The notes under the pieces are model-generated. The model was not told the origin of the DNA and searched no databases. It worked only from the letters and a program-made list of their open reading frames with translations. Made by a program: the position numbers and the translations under genes. DNA of 64,000 nt from an uncultured Sphingomonadaceae bacterium (GTDB taxonomy: Bacteria > Pseudomonadota > Alphaproteobacteria > Sphingomonadales > Sphingomonadaceae), in contig CANLQG010000004.1 in assembly GCA_947493195.1 (NCBI GenBank), positions 124,001 through 188,000 of the forward strand. Reading direction: 5' to 3'. Below are positions 26,118 through 40,813 of the stretch, in pieces (positions within the stretch are counted from its first letter, which is position 1; every line of letters begins with the position of its first letter).

Positions 26118-27017
26118 ATGGCCGCGCGTCCGCTGGCCCGGCACAGCGAGAGCCTCGCCGCACTTCCGCCCGAGGCGGGCGAGCTGGCAAAGGCAGTGAC
26201 GGCAAGGCTCTCCGCGCTGGAAACCGCACTGGCGGACGAACTGGCAGACCTCCTGGGCGGCATGCGCGCCGTCGTCACCTGCGGCAAGGTGGACAAGGCG
26301 AATGCGGCCAAGCTGCACAAGGTCATCGATCCCGTCGCCGCCAACTTCCAGCTGGCAAGCGATGACGGTGCGCAGGTCATCGCGTCGATCGACTATCACG
26401 CCGCGCTGGTGCTGACGGACCAGGTTTTCGGCGGGGCTGGCGAATGGTCCGCCGCGCGGCCCGTCCGGCTGCCCGCTTCGGTCAACCTCACCTTGCAGCT
26501 TATGGGCGATGTGCTGGGCAAGGCGCTTTCGGCGTCTTTCGACCGTTCCGCCGCGATGGCCGTTCAAGGCCGCAGCGACGTGCTGGGCAAGTTCATCCCG
26601 GCCCGCGACGTCGCCGGTTTACTCACCGTGCGCGCCGATATCGCTGTAGGCAATGCCAAGCCCTGGAGTGTGCTGCTGGTGCTGCGCGAAGACGATGCTG
26701 CAAGGCTGCTGGACGAGCGGCAACCGGCCTCAAGGCCCGTCGCTGGCGCAGGCGATCGCCGCCGCCCCGACGCCAAGCCCTTTGCCGCCATCCCCCTCGA
26801 ACTCACCGCCGTTCTGGCGCGGATGGACGTGCCCGTCTCGCGCATTTCCGACCTCCGCCCCGGCGACACCATCCCGCTTGTCATCGGACGCAGCGTCGCG
26901 CTGAAACTGGCCGATACCGAGATCGCGCGCGGAGAGGTGGGGGCCTGCGACGGCGCGCTGGCCCTGCGGCTCACCACCATTGCCTGGAATTCCCTTTCGA
27001 AAGGACACGAACAATGA
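26118..27017 (+). CDS. fliM: flagellar motor switch protein FliM, short form
   Basis: I start this at ATG 26118 (GAAGG 7 nt upstream), giving 299 residues. The middle domain resembles FliM (SIDYHAALVLTDQVFGG, and VNLTLQLMGDVLGKALSA), and the C-terminal SpoA domain is present (ISDLRPGDTIPLVIGRSVAL). The N-terminal CheY-binding segment of typical FliM (LSQxEIDALL) is not seen; the protein begins MAARPLARHSESLAALPPEA. The order fliL-fliM-fliN supports the identity. It overlaps fliN by ATGA. Confidence 0.85.
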   Translation: MAARPLARHSESLAALPPEAGELAKAVTARLSALETALADELADLLGGMRAVVTCGKVDKANAAKLHKVIDPVAANFQLASDDGAQVIASIDYHAALVLTDQVFGGAGEWSAARPVRLPASVNLTLQLMGDVLGKALSASFDRSAAMAVQGRSDVLGKFIPARDVAGLLTVRADIAVGNAKPWSVLLVLREDDAARLLDERQPASRPVAGAGDRRRPDAKPFAAIPLELTAVLARMDVPVSRISDLRPGDTIPLVIGRSVALKLADTEIARGEVGACDGALALRLTTIAWNSLSKGHEQ

Positions 27018-27316
27018 CCGACAATTTCCGCGGCCTCGACCTGATCCGTGACGTCACCGTCGCCCTGACGGTGGAGCTTGGCCGCTCCGCCATGGCGCTG
27101 AAGGACGTGCTGGAACTGGTCGAGGGCTCCGTCGTGCCGCTGGACCGGCAGGTGGACGAACTGCTCGACATCTATGTGAACGGCAAGCCCATCGCCAAGG
27201 GCGAGGTGGTGACCGAAGGCGGGCGCTTTGCCCTGCGCATCGTCGAGATGATCGGGGAACGCCGCTCCGGCGAGGATCGCCGCGTCGAAGCGCGTGACGG
27301 GACCGAGTTCGCCTGA
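27014..27316 (+). CDS. fliN: flagellar motor switch protein FliN
   Basis: The 100-residue protein is a compact SpoA domain: IRDVTVALTVELGRSAMALK, then VDELLDIYVNGKPIAKGEVV, then GGRFALRIVEMI. With FliM it builds the C-ring. It overlaps fliM by ATGA and shares its last base with the fliO ATG. Confidence 0.94.
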   Translation: MTDNFRGLDLIRDVTVALTVELGRSAMALKDVLELVEGSVVPLDRQVDELLDIYVNGKPIAKGEVVTEGGRFALRIVEMIGERRSGEDRRVEARDGTEFA

Positions 27317-27594
27317 TGCTGTGGTACGTGGCAAAGCTGCTGCTGCTCCTGCCCCTGCTCGCAGGGTTGATCTGGGGTAGCCTGTGGCTGGCGAAAAAGA
27401 CGCAAGGGGTTGCCGTCGCCCGCGCGGGCGAGAAGTCCGCCCGGCTGAAGGAAACCACCATGCTCGGCCCCGGAATGCGGCTGGCGGTGATCGAATTCCA
27501 CGGTCGCGAAATCCTGGTGGGCACGAGCAAGCACGGCCTTGTCCGGCTGGCGGAAGCCGAGCCCGCTCGCCCGTTCGTGGAGCCCAATCCATGA
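27316..27594 (+). CDS. fliO: flagellar export assembly protein FliO
   Basis: The 92-residue protein has one N-terminal membrane segment (LLLLPLLAGLIWGSLWLAKK) and a small cytoplasmic domain with the FliO pattern (MRLAVIEFHGREILVGTSKH). FliO assists FliP complex formation. The position between fliN and fliP supports the call. Confidence 0.85.
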   Translation: MLWYVAKLLLLLPLLAGLIWGSLWLAKKTQGVAVARAGEKSARLKETTMLGPGMRLAVIEFHGREILVGTSKHGLVRLAEAEPARPFVEPNP

Positions 27595-28370
27595 ACCGTC
27601 GCTTCCTGATGGCAGGCGCGCTGGCACTGCTGGCGCTGGCCCTCCCCGACCTCGCCCACGCCGCGCCTGTGGCGCCGGAAGTCCCCGGCATCGGCAGCGC
27701 GCTGGAACGTGCGATGGACGGTGCTGCTGGCGGCGAGGACACGCCGCTTTCGCTGTCGCTCCAGGTCCTGCTCATCATGGGCCTACTCACCGTGCTGCCC
27801 GCGCTGGTGCTGATGATGACGAGCTTCACCCGCATCATCATCGTGCTCGCCATCCTGCGACAGGCGCTGGGCTTGCAGCAGTCGCCGCCCAACCAGGTGC
27901 TGATCGGGCTTTCGCTGTTCCTCTCGCTGTTCGTGATGGGGCCGACGCTGGAGCAGGTGAACACCACCGCCATCGAACCCTACGCCGCCGAACAGATCGA
28001 GGCGGACGCGGCCATCGAGGCGGCGGGCGAGGCGTTCCGCGCCTTCATGATCCGCCAGACGCGCGAGACAGACCTTGCCATGTTCGCCGACATGGCAGGC
28101 CAGCAGCAATTCGCGGATGCCGATGACATCCCCTATTCCATCCTGCTGCCCGCTTTTGTCACCAGCGAACTGAAGACCGCGTTCCAGATCGGCTTCATGC
28201 TGTTCCTGCCGTTCCTGGTGATCGACCTCGTCGTCGCCAGCGTGCTGATGAGCCTTGGCATGATGATGCTGTCTCCCACCATCATATCGCTGCCGTTCAA
28301 GCTGCTGCTGTTCGTGCTGGTCGATGGCTGGGCGCTGCTGATGGGCAGCCTCGCCATGAGTTTCGGATAA
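27591..28370 (+). CDS. fliP: flagellar export gate protein FliP
   Basis: The 259-residue protein has a cleavable N-terminal signal (MNRRFLMAGALALLALALPD), as FliP proteins do. Membrane segments follow with diagnostic stretches: MMTSFTRIIIVLAILRQALG, PPNQVLIGLSLFLSLFVM and LLPAFVTSELKTAFQIGF. It forms the core of the export pore with FliQ and FliR. It overlaps fliO by ATGA. Confidence 0.96.
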   Translation: MNRRFLMAGALALLALALPDLAHAAPVAPEVPGIGSALERAMDGAAGGEDTPLSLSLQVLLIMGLLTVLPALVLMMTSFTRIIIVLAILRQALGLQQSPPNQVLIGLSLFLSLFVMGPTLEQVNTTAIEPYAAEQIEADAAIEAAGEAFRAFMIRQTRETDLAMFADMAGQQQFADADDIPYSILLPAFVTSELKTAFQIGFMLFLPFLVIDLVVASVLMSLGMMMLSPTIISLPFKLLLFVLVDGWALLMGSLAMSFG

Positions 28371-28383
28371 GGGGAGGCAAGCG

Positions 28384-28659
28384 ATGGACGAAAGCGCAGC
28401 CCTGTTCTCGCTGATGGACCGTATGCTGTGGACTGCCGCCTTGGTGGCGGCTCCCATCCTGATCGCCGCGCTGGCCGTCGGCCTGCTGGTGGGCGTGATC
28501 CAGGCCGCGACGTCGGTGAACGAGCAGACCCTCACCTTCGTGCCAAAACTTGCCATCGTGGCGGTGGTGCTGGTGCTGATGGGCGCAAGCATGTTCGGCC
28601 TCATCGGGGATTTCACCGAGGAAATCTTCGCCCGCATCGCGAATATCTCTGCCCAATGA
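28384..28659 (+). CDS. fliQ: flagellar export gate protein FliQ
   Basis: The 91-residue protein has two membrane segments, with the family motif VGLLVGVIQAATSVNEQTLT between them. GGAGG lies upstream of the ATG. It overlaps fliR by ATGA. Confidence 0.95.
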   Translation: MDESAALFSLMDRMLWTAALVAAPILIAALAVGLLVGVIQAATSVNEQTLTFVPKLAIVAVVLVLMGASMFGLIGDFTEEIFARIANISAQ

Positions 28660-29438
28660 GCCTTCCGGACTTCGGCCTCGGCGCTATCGAAGCAGACCTG
28701 TGGGCGCTCATCTTCGTGATGGTGCGCGTGGGCGCCGCCGTGCTGGCCGCGCCCATCTTCGGCGCGCGCATGGTGCCGCCGCAGGTGCGCACCGTGCTGG
28801 CTGGCGCAGTGGCCGTGTTCATCCTCAACTGGGTACCGGTATCGGTGCCTGAGGATATGCTAGCGCTGCCCGCTCTCGTCACTCTGGCGACGGAGGCGGT
28901 GATCGGCTTCTCGCTCGGCATGGTCCTCCAGACCGCCTTTGCCGCGCCGATGATCGCAGGCGAGCAGATTGCAGGCGGCATGGGCATGGCGATGGCAACG
29001 GCGGTCGACCCCTCCAGCGGCGCGCAGTCGGGCGTGGTCGGACAGATGTTCACCGTGGTGCTGACGCTGCTGTTCCTCGCCATCGGAGGCCACCTCCTGT
29101 GGCTGCGGCTGGTGGTCGAGAGTTACGTGCTCTTTCCTCCTGGCACCGACTGGGATTTCGCGGAGCGCGGCTGGCTGGTCGCCAGCTTTTTCACGCAGGC
29201 ACTGGCGACAGCCGTTGCCATTGCCCTGCCGGTCACGCTGGTGCTGCTGCTGGTGCAGCTTGTCACCGGCGTCATCGGACGCTCTGCCCCGTCGCTGAAC
29301 CTCTTCGCGCTGGGCCTGCCCGCCAGCGTATTGGCCGGGCTCGCCGCGCTGATCGCCAGCACCGCGCTGCTGGGCGAGCAATTCGTCATGCTGGCCGAAA
29401 TGGCCATCGAGCAAGCCGGAATGGTGGTGACGCCATGA
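28656..29438 (+). CDS. fliR: flagellar export gate protein FliR
   Basis: The 260-residue polytopic membrane protein has FliR-typical segments (MVRVGAAVLAAPIFGARMVP; GMAMATAVDPSSGAQSGVVG). It closes the FliP5-FliQ4-FliR1 pore. It lies between fliQ and flhB with ATGA overlaps on both sides. Confidence 0.95.
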   Translation: MSLPDFGLGAIEADLWALIFVMVRVGAAVLAAPIFGARMVPPQVRTVLAGAVAVFILNWVPVSVPEDMLALPALVTLATEAVIGFSLGMVLQTAFAAPMIAGEQIAGGMGMAMATAVDPSSGAQSGVVGQMFTVVLTLLFLAIGGHLLWLRLVVESYVLFPPGTDWDFAERGWLVASFFTQALATAVAIALPVTLVLLLVQLVTGVIGRSAPSLNLFALGLPASVLAGLAALIASTALLGEQFVMLAEMAIEQAGMVVTP

Positions 29439-30568
29439 GTGAGCAACCATCGGGCGAGAAGTCATTCGAACCGACCGAGAAGCGCAAGCGCGATGCCATC
29501 AAAAAGGGCAACGTCCTTCGCTCCAAGGAGGTTGCGACCGCGGTCTGCGTGCTGGTGGGCGCTCTCTGGCTGAAGCTGGCCGGACCGTGGCTGCTGGGCA
29601 CGGTGGAGACTTCTGCCGAAGCGCTGTGGCAGTTCGACCGCTCTGCCATCACCCATTTCCAGCCGGGCCGCATGATGACCGACCTCGTGGTTGCGCTTGT
29701 TCCGCCGATCCTCACGCTCGGCGTGCTGGTGACTGTCGCCGTCATAGCCGCGCAACTGACGCTGGGCGGCGGGGCGTGGGTGAACGGGAACCTGAAGCCC
29801 AAGCCGGAGAAGCTGAACCCGCTCAAGGGCCTGAAACGCATGTTCGGTCCGCAAGGCTGGATCGAACTGGGAAAGGGTCTCGCCAAGCTGGCTCTGCTCG
29901 GCTCCATCGCGTGGTTCTGGGGCAGCGCCAACCTCGTCGCAATCCTGCAACTCGGGCGCGGCGAATTGACCGGCCAGCTTTCCGCCGCGTGGGATTCGTT
30001 GGTGAACCTGTTGCTGCTCCTGTCCGCTGGGCTGGTGGTTATCGCACTGGTCGACTGGCCCATCCAGTACGTGCGCCGCAACTTGCAGCTGAGGATGACC
30101 AACCAGGAAGTGCGCGACGAGAACAAGGAGCAGGAAGGCTCGCCGGAAAAGAAAATGGCCATCCGCCAGCGCCAGCGCGATCTTGCGAAGGGCGGCCTTC
30201 GCCCGGCAATGAAGGATGCGCAGTTCGTCCTCACGAACCCCACGCATTTCTCCGTCGCCATGGCCTATGACCCCGCTGTTGCCTCTGCGCCCTATGTCGT
30301 GGCCAAGGGGCGCGGGGAGAAGGCGCTGGCCATGCGCGAACTCGCTGCCGAGATGAGCGTGCCGACGCTGGAATATCCCACCCTCGCCCGCGCGGTCTAT
30401 TTCACCACGCGCGAACAGCAGATGATCCGCGCGGAACTCTATTCCGCCATCGCCAGCGTGCTGGCCTTCGTGATGAGCCTGAAGCGCGGCGAGCATCCGC
30501 AGCGCCCGCAAGTGGGCGTGCCCCTGGAACTGCACTTCGATGCCGAGGGGCGTCCTTCAGCCACTTAA
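29435..30568 (+). CDS. flhB: flagellar export switch protein FlhB
   Basis: The 377-residue protein opens with the conserved EPTEKRKRDAIKKGNVLRS and has four membrane segments. The cytoplasmic self-cleaving motif is NPTH, with Asn268 as the cleavage residue, in VLTNPTHFSVAMAYD. FlhB switches export from hook to filament substrates when FliK signals. Its stop codon lies inside the FliA-type promoter motif of fliD. Confidence 0.96.
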   Translation: MSEQPSGEKSFEPTEKRKRDAIKKGNVLRSKEVATAVCVLVGALWLKLAGPWLLGTVETSAEALWQFDRSAITHFQPGRMMTDLVVALVPPILTLGVLVTVAVIAAQLTLGGGAWVNGNLKPKPEKLNPLKGLKRMFGPQGWIELGKGLAKLALLGSIAWFWGSANLVAILQLGRGELTGQLSAAWDSLVNLLLLLSAGLVVIALVDWPIQYVRRNLQLRMTNQEVRDENKEQEGSPEKKMAIRQRQRDLAKGGLRPAMKDAQFVLTNPTHFSVAMAYDPAVASAPYVVAKGRGEKALAMRELAAEMSVPTLEYPTLARAVYFTTREQQMIRAELYSAIASVLAFVMSLKRGEHPQRPQVGVPLELHFDAEGRPSAT

Positions 30569-30591
30569 AGGAGCCGGGCCGCGCCCGTTCT
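30564..30591 (+). promoter_or_regulatory. putative FliA (sigma-28) promoter of fliD-fliS
   Basis: CTTAAA, 14 nt, then CCCGTTCT: the same layout as before flgM and fliC. It starts in the flhB stop codon and ends 7 nt before the fliD ATG. A start 6-8 nt past the -10 element would fall at or next to the ATG, so this transcript may be leaderless. Confidence 0.55.
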
Positions 30592-30598
30592 GAAAGCC

Positions 30599-32032
30599 AT
30601 GGAAAGCAGCACATCCTCCATCGTATCCGCGCTCGGCGGTGGCAGCGGCGTCGACATGGTCAAGCTGGCGCAGGATCTGGCCGCCGCCCGATTCACACCG
30701 CAGATCGCCCAGATCGACAGCCGCAGCGAGGCGCTGGAAGCGCGGATTTCGGGTGCTTCGGGCCTGAAAAACCTGCTCAGCCAGTTGGCCAGTGCATTGG
30801 GAGACCGCATCCGCAACGGCGATCTCGCGCCAAGCGCCAACATCGGCGACGCGGGCGTGGCGATTGCCTCGGTGTTGGCGGGAAGCAATGCCAAGGGCAG
30901 TTATTCGCTGGAAGTAACCCGGCTTGCGTCTGCCCAGACGCTGGCAAGCAGCGCCTACTCCGCCGGAACCGACCTGGTCGGCGAAGGACAGCTCACGCTG
31001 CGTTTCGGTTCCATCGATGCTGGTGCCTTCACCGATGGTGGAGGCGATCCGCTGGAGATCGACGTTGCCGCCACCGATACGCTGGCCGATGTCGCGGCGA
31101 AAATCCGCGGGTCGGGTCGGGGGCTCAATGCCTATGTCGCCAGTACTGCCGAAGGCGCGCGACTGGTGGTGAAAGGCACCGAAGGCGAAGCCAGCGCTTT
31201 CACCATCGAGGCGAGCGGGGCGAGCGCCAGCGGCGGCATACCTGCAGCGGGCAATATCGATTACCTCGCGTGGAACCCCGCCACCGATGCGGGCCAGCTG
31301 AAAGCCCCCGCCGCCGATGCCGAATTCCTGTTTGACGGTGTGGCCATGACCAGCGGCAGCAACAAGGTGAGCGGCTTACCCTCCGGCCTCGTCCTGACGC
31401 TGACCGATACGAATCGGGGCGATCCCACGACCATCTCCTTCGCCGACAAGAGCAAGGAGATCACCGCGATGATGGGCGATTTCGTCGGCGCGCTGAACGA
31501 TATTGCCACTTCGCTGGGCGAACTGGCCGCGCCCCTTGGCGGAGATCTGGGCAACGACCCCGGAGCCCGGGCCCTCAAGCGCGAACTGGCAGGGCTGGCT
31601 GGCCTGATCGTGATGCCCGGCGCGGCAGAAGGCGAACCCTCGACGCTGGCCGATCTTGGCCTTGTGCGCGGGCGGGACGGCAGCTTCTCACTCGACAGCG
31701 CGCGGCTGAAGACCACGCTCGAAGGCAACCTTGCCGCCGCCAGCGCCATGTTCACCACCGGCCCCTTCGGACTGTTCGCCACGATCGACAACCTTGCCCG
31801 CAACATGGGCAGCCGTTCAGATCCCGGCACGCTGGGCGGCTCCATCACGCGCTATGCGGACCAGTTGGAACGACTGCAGGAACGGCGCGAGAAGATTGCC
31901 GACCAGCAGGAAGCCCTGCGCGAGCGGATGGTGAAGAACTTCGCCGCAGCCGATGCACGCGTTTCCGCCTCGCAATCGACGCTGGATTTCCTGAAGGCGC
32001 AGGTCGCCATGTGGACGAACAACCGGAACTGA
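30599..32032 (+). CDS. fliD: flagellar filament cap protein FliD
   Basis: The 477-residue protein has the FliD N-terminus (GSGVDMVKLAQDLAAARFTP) and a C-terminal coiled region (LERLQERREKIADQQEALRE, ending LDFLKAQVAMWTN). It caps the filament and inserts flagellin. No Shine-Dalgarno sequence lies at a useful distance: the only AAAGGAG is over 20 nt from the ATG. fliS follows 1 nt after its stop. Confidence 0.92.
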   Translation: MESSTSSIVSALGGGSGVDMVKLAQDLAAARFTPQIAQIDSRSEALEARISGASGLKNLLSQLASALGDRIRNGDLAPSANIGDAGVAIASVLAGSNAKGSYSLEVTRLASAQTLASSAYSAGTDLVGEGQLTLRFGSIDAGAFTDGGGDPLEIDVAATDTLADVAAKIRGSGRGLNAYVASTAEGARLVVKGTEGEASAFTIEASGASASGGIPAAGNIDYLAWNPATDAGQLKAPAADAEFLFDGVAMTSGSNKVSGLPSGLVLTLTDTNRGDPTTISFADKSKEITAMMGDFVGALNDIATSLGELAAPLGGDLGNDPGARALKRELAGLAGLIVMPGAAEGEPSTLADLGLVRGRDGSFSLDSARLKTTLEGNLAAASAMFTTGPFGLFATIDNLARNMGSRSDPGTLGGSITRYADQLERLQERREKIADQQEALRERMVKNFAAADARVSASQSTLDFLKAQVAMWTNNRN

Positions 32033-32033
32033 C

Positions 32034-32416
32034 ATGCTGAAACGCACGGACCCCGCCGCCGCCTACAAGCGTGTGGATTTCGAAGCCCTCGTGGCCGGAA
32101 GCGACACCAACGGCCTCGTACGCATGTGCTTTGCCGACGCAGGCGCAGCGTTGGACCGCGCGCTTTGGGCCGACGAAAATGGCCGCACCGACGTTCGCGG
32201 TAAGGCACTGGAGCGCGCCCAGATGGGGCTTATCACGCTGCTGTCGGGGCTCGATATGGCGCAGTCGGTGTCGAAATCGCTCGACGTGTTCTACCGCTCC
32301 CTGCTGGCGCGCGTCACCAATGCGCAAAAACACTTCAACCGCACAGCGGTGGAGATGACGCGGGACGACCTCGCCGATATTGCCGCCTCGCTGCTGGGAG
32401 AACCTCGGAAAGTCGC

Positions 32417-32420
<4 letters not shown>
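32034..32420 (+). CDS. fliS: FliS-like flagellin export chaperone
   Basis: The 128-residue helical protein lies directly after fliD, the usual fliS position. It carries a FliS-like region (ALERAQMGLITLLSGLDMAQ). FliS binds the flagellin C-terminus and prevents premature polymerisation. The opening (DPAAAYKRVDFEALVAGSD) also fits. Its stop overlaps the glgX stop on the other strand. Confidence 0.85.
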
Positions 32421-37264
<4,844 letters not shown>

Positions 37265-37265
<1 letters not shown>

Positions 37266-38527
37266 TACAGGTCGAGCTTCTCGATCATCGGCTTGGTAAT
37301 CAGGCACACGCCCTTTTCGCTGCGGCGGAAACGGCGTTCGTCCAAAGCAGGATCCTCACCTACTACCAGCCCCTCGGGAATGCGCACTCCGCTGTCGAGG
37401 ATCACGTTTCTCAACCGCGCCCCGCGCCCGATGTTGCAATAGGGCAGGATCACCCCGCGCTCGACACTGGAATAGCTGCCCATCTTTACGCCGGTGAACA
37501 GCAGGCTTTTCTTCGCCAAAGCGCCCGAGACGATGCAGTCCTGGCTGATGAGGGAAGAAATCGCGCACCCGCGACGCCCATCCTCATCGTGGACGAACTT
37601 GGCGGGCGCGGCCACGATCTGGTCGGTCCAGATCGGCCATTCCCGATCATAGAGATTGAGCTTGGGCACGGTGTCGGTCAGGTCGAGATTGGCCTCGAAA
37701 TAGGCATCCAGCGTGCCGACATCGCGCCAGTATTCCTCGATCTCGTCCGCGGCGCGGATGCAGCTATGGGTAAAGCGGTGGGCCTGCGCCTTTCCGTTCT
37801 TCACGATCCACGGGATGATATCGCCGCCGAAATCGCGCTTGCTGTCCGGATCGTCGGCATCGCGGCGCAGCTGGTCGAACAGGAACTCGGTCTCGAAAAC
37901 ATAGATGCCCATGCTGGCGAGCGCCATGTCCTCCTGACCCGGAATGCCGGGCGGGTCGGCTGGCTTTTCCACGAAGTCGGTGATGCGATCGGTCTTGTCG
38001 ACATGCATCACGCCGAACCCCGTCGCGTCCATGCGCGGCACGACGAGGCAGCCCACGGTAACATCCGCCCCGCTTTCCACGTGCTGGCGCAGCATCAGTT
38101 CGTAATCCATCTTGTACACATGATCGCCCGCAAGGATGATCATGTACCTGGGCGCATGGGCCTGGATGATGTCGATGTTCTGGAACACCGCGTCCGCCGT
38201 GCCTTCGTACCACTGGCTTTCCGACACGCGCTGGCTGGCGGGCAGGATATCGAAGCTCTCGTTGCGTTCCGGCCGCATGAAGTTCCACGCACGCTGCATG
38301 TGTCGGATCAGGCTGTGCGCCTTGTACTGGGTGGCAACGCCGATGCGGCGGATGCCGGAATTGATCGCATTGGACAGGGCAAAGTCGATGATGCGGGAAA
38401 CGCCGCCGAAGTAAACCGCGGGCTTGGCGCGCCGATCGGTCAGTTCCAACAGACGACTGCCGCGCCCGCCGGCCAGCACATAGGCCATGGCATCACGCGC
38501 CAGCGGCTGCGAATATGTCTCTCTCAT
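37265..38527 (-). CDS. glgC: glucose-1-phosphate adenylyltransferase
   Basis: It makes ADP-glucose, the committed step of glycogen synthesis. The ATG at 38527 (420 residues, [11 protein letters not shown]) has GGGAG 7 nt upstream. A second ATG two codons earlier sits directly on that site and is less likely. The nucleotide loop [20 protein letters not shown] and a C-terminal left-handed helix domain ([20 protein letters not shown]) are visible. It follows glgB by about 19 nt. Confidence 0.95.
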
Positions 38528-38546
38528 CGCCATTCTCCCGGTCTTG

Positions 38547-40712
38547 TTATCCCTTGTATTCCAGCATGATGGTGCTGAGCGGTGGCAGGGTCACACAGCC
38601 CCGGCTGTCGCGCACCTCGATCTGGCCCATGTTGCCCTGACCGCTACCGCCGTATTCCCGCGCGTCGGAATTGAACACTTCAGCCCACACGCCGTCGTGC
38701 GGCAGGTTGAGACCGTAACAGCCGTGCGTCATCGGCGTCATGTTGCAGAACACGGCGATCGGCGGCTGGCCGGGGCACTTGCGCAGCCACGCGAACACGC
38801 TGGCATCGGCATCGTTCGCCACCAGCCATTCGAACCCCTCGCCCTCACAATCGCGGGCATGGAGCACAGGCTTTGCCTTGTAGAGGTGGTTCAGATCGCG
38901 CACGAGCCTGCGCACCCCCTCGTGCTCAGGCGCATCGAGCAGGTGCCAGTCGAGCGCGCGTTCCTCGCTCCATTCGCGGCGCTGGGCGAATTCCTGTCCC
39001 ATGAACAGCAGCTTCTTGCCGGGGTAGCCCCACATCAGGCCGTAATACGCGCGCAGGTTGGCGAATTGCTGCCACTCGTCGCCGCTCATCTTGTTCAGCA
39101 GGCTGCCCTTGCCGTGCACCACCTCGTCATGGCTGAGCGGCAGGACGAAATTTTCGCTGAAAGCATAGACGAGGCCGAAGGTGATTTCGTCGTGGTGATG
39201 CTTCCGGTGGACGGGATCGCGCGCCATGTACTGCAGCGTGTCGTGCATGAAGCCCATGTTCCATTTGAACCCGAAACCCAGGTTCTCGCGCGGGCCATCG
39301 TCGTAGGCGGGCTTGGAAACGCCGGGCCAGCTGGTCGATTCCTCGGCAATGGTCAGGATTCCGGGATGTTCGCGGTGCACCGCGCGGTTCATCGCGCGCA
39401 GGAATTCCACCGCTTCCCAGTTTTCGTTACCGCCCTCTTCGTTGGGAATCCACTCGCCTTCCTCGCGGCTGTAATCGCGGTAGAGCATGGAGGCGACGGC
39501 ATCCACGCGCAAGCCGTCGACATGGTACTGCTCCGCCCAGAACAGCGCGTTGTTGACGAGGAAGCTTTGCACCTCGCGCCGCCCGAAATTGTAGATCGCG
39601 GTGTTCCAGTCCGGGTGGAAGCCCAGCTTGGGATCGGCGTGTTCGTAGAGAGCGGTTCCATCGAACCTGGCCAGCCCGTGCTCGTCGGTCGGGAAGTGTG
39701 CGGGCACCCAGTCCAGCAGCACGCCGAGCCCTGCCTGGTGTGCGCCGTCGACGAAACGGGCGAACCCGTCGGGCGCGCCGAACCGGGCGCTGGGGGCGTA
39801 AAGACCCGTGGTCTGGTAACCCCAGCTGGGATCGTAGGGGTGCTCAGACACCGGCAGGAACTCGATGTGGGTGAAGCCCATGTCGGCAACGTAAGGGATC
39901 AGGCGGCTGGCCATCTCGTCCCAGGTCAGGAACCAGTCGTTGTCGTCGCGCTGCCAGGAACCGGGGTGAACCTCGTAGATCGAGATTGCCTCTCGCCGCG
40001 GATCGACATTGCGCCAGTGTTCGCGGTGGGCAGCATCGCCCCAGTCGGGCTTGGCCGGGCGTGCCGTAAGCGAGGCGGTCTTGGGCCTCAGTTCGCTGGC
40101 GAAAGCGAAGGGATCGGCTTTCAGCGGCTGCTCGATGCCGTCGGGGCCGACGATGCGATATTTATAGGCGCGCCAGTCGGCGATGTCGGGAATGAATATC
40201 TCCCACACGCCGATGTCCACGCGGTTGCGCATCGGGTGGCGTGCGCCGTTCCAGTCGTTGAAGTCGCCCACGACGCTGACATTGCGGGCATTGGGCGCCC
40301 AGACGGCGAAATGGACGCCGAGCGCGCCTTCGTGTTCGATCAGGTGTGCGCCCAGCTTGTCGAACAGGCGGAAGTGCGTGCCTTGTGCAATCAGCAGGTC
40401 GTCCAGCGGCCCCAGCACCGGGCCGAAGCTGTAGGGGTCGGTCACCCACCATTCGTGTTCGCCCGCCGTGCAGCGGTATTTGACAGGTTTCGGCTTGCCT
40501 CGCAGCTTGCCTTCGAACAACCCGCGATCGTCGACGCGCTTCAGCTTTCCCAGCTTCGCGCCCTGAAGCGAGTAGCCTTCTGCCGCCTCGGCACCGGGCA
40601 ACATGGCACGGGCGAAAGTGCCTTCCGGTCCTTCATGCGGGCCAAGCAGAGAGAAGGGATCGGCCTGGCGGCCTGCAAACAGGGCTTCTATCGCTTCTTG
40701 CGGTGGCTTCAC
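38547..40712 (-). CDS. glgB: 1,4-alpha-glucan branching enzyme
   Basis: The 721-residue GH13 enzyme has an N-terminal carbohydrate-binding part ([20 protein letters not shown]) and a barrel with the nucleophile in [17 protein letters not shown]. The acid/base Glu is in [15 protein letters not shown], and the conserved HDE is in [16 protein letters not shown]-terminal beta domain ends MLEYKG. It introduces alpha-1,6 branches. It lies between glgP and glgC. Confidence 0.96.
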   Translation of the reverse strand: MKPPQEAIEALFAGRQADPFSLLGPHEGPEGTFARAMLPGAEAAEGYSLQGAKLGKLKRVDDRGLFEGKLRGKPKPVKYRCTAGEHEWWVTDPYSFGPVLGPLDDLLIAQGTHFRLFDKLGAHLIEHEGALGVHFAVWAPNARNVSVVGDFNDWNGARHPMRNRVDIGVWEIFIPDIADWRAYKYRIVGPDGIEQPLKADPFAFASELRPKTASLTARPAKPDWGDAAHREHWRNVDPRREAISIYEVHPGSWQRDDNDWFLTWDEMASRLIPYVADMGFTHIEFLPVSEHPYDPSWGYQTTGLYAPSARFGAPDGFARFVDGAHQAGLGVLLDWVPAHFPTDEHGLARFDGTALYEHADPKLGFHPDWNTAIYNFGRREVQSFLVNNALFWAEQYHVDGLRVDAVASMLYRDYSREEGEWIPNEEGGNENWEAVEFLRAMNRAVHREHPGILTIAEESTSWPGVSKPAYDDGPRENLGFGFKWNMGFMHDTLQYMARDPVHRKHHHDEITFGLVYAFSENFVLPLSHDEVVHGKGSLLNKMSGDEWQQFANLRAYYGLMWGYPGKKLLFMGQEFAQRREWSEERALDWHLLDAPEHEGVRRLVRDLNHLYKAKPVLHARDCEGEGFEWLVANDADASVFAWLRKCPGQPPIAVFCNMTPMTHGCYGLNLPHDGVWAEVFNSDAREYGGSGQGNMGQIEVRDSRGCVTLPPLSTIMLEYKG

Positions 40713-40813
40713 CTGTCCCCCTGTTGCCGAGACCGTAGAGGCCTCGCATTCATCACTGTGCCCGACGTACGGGCAGAGCGAAACAGGAAAACGTATGCGT
40801 TGACAGCCCGTTC

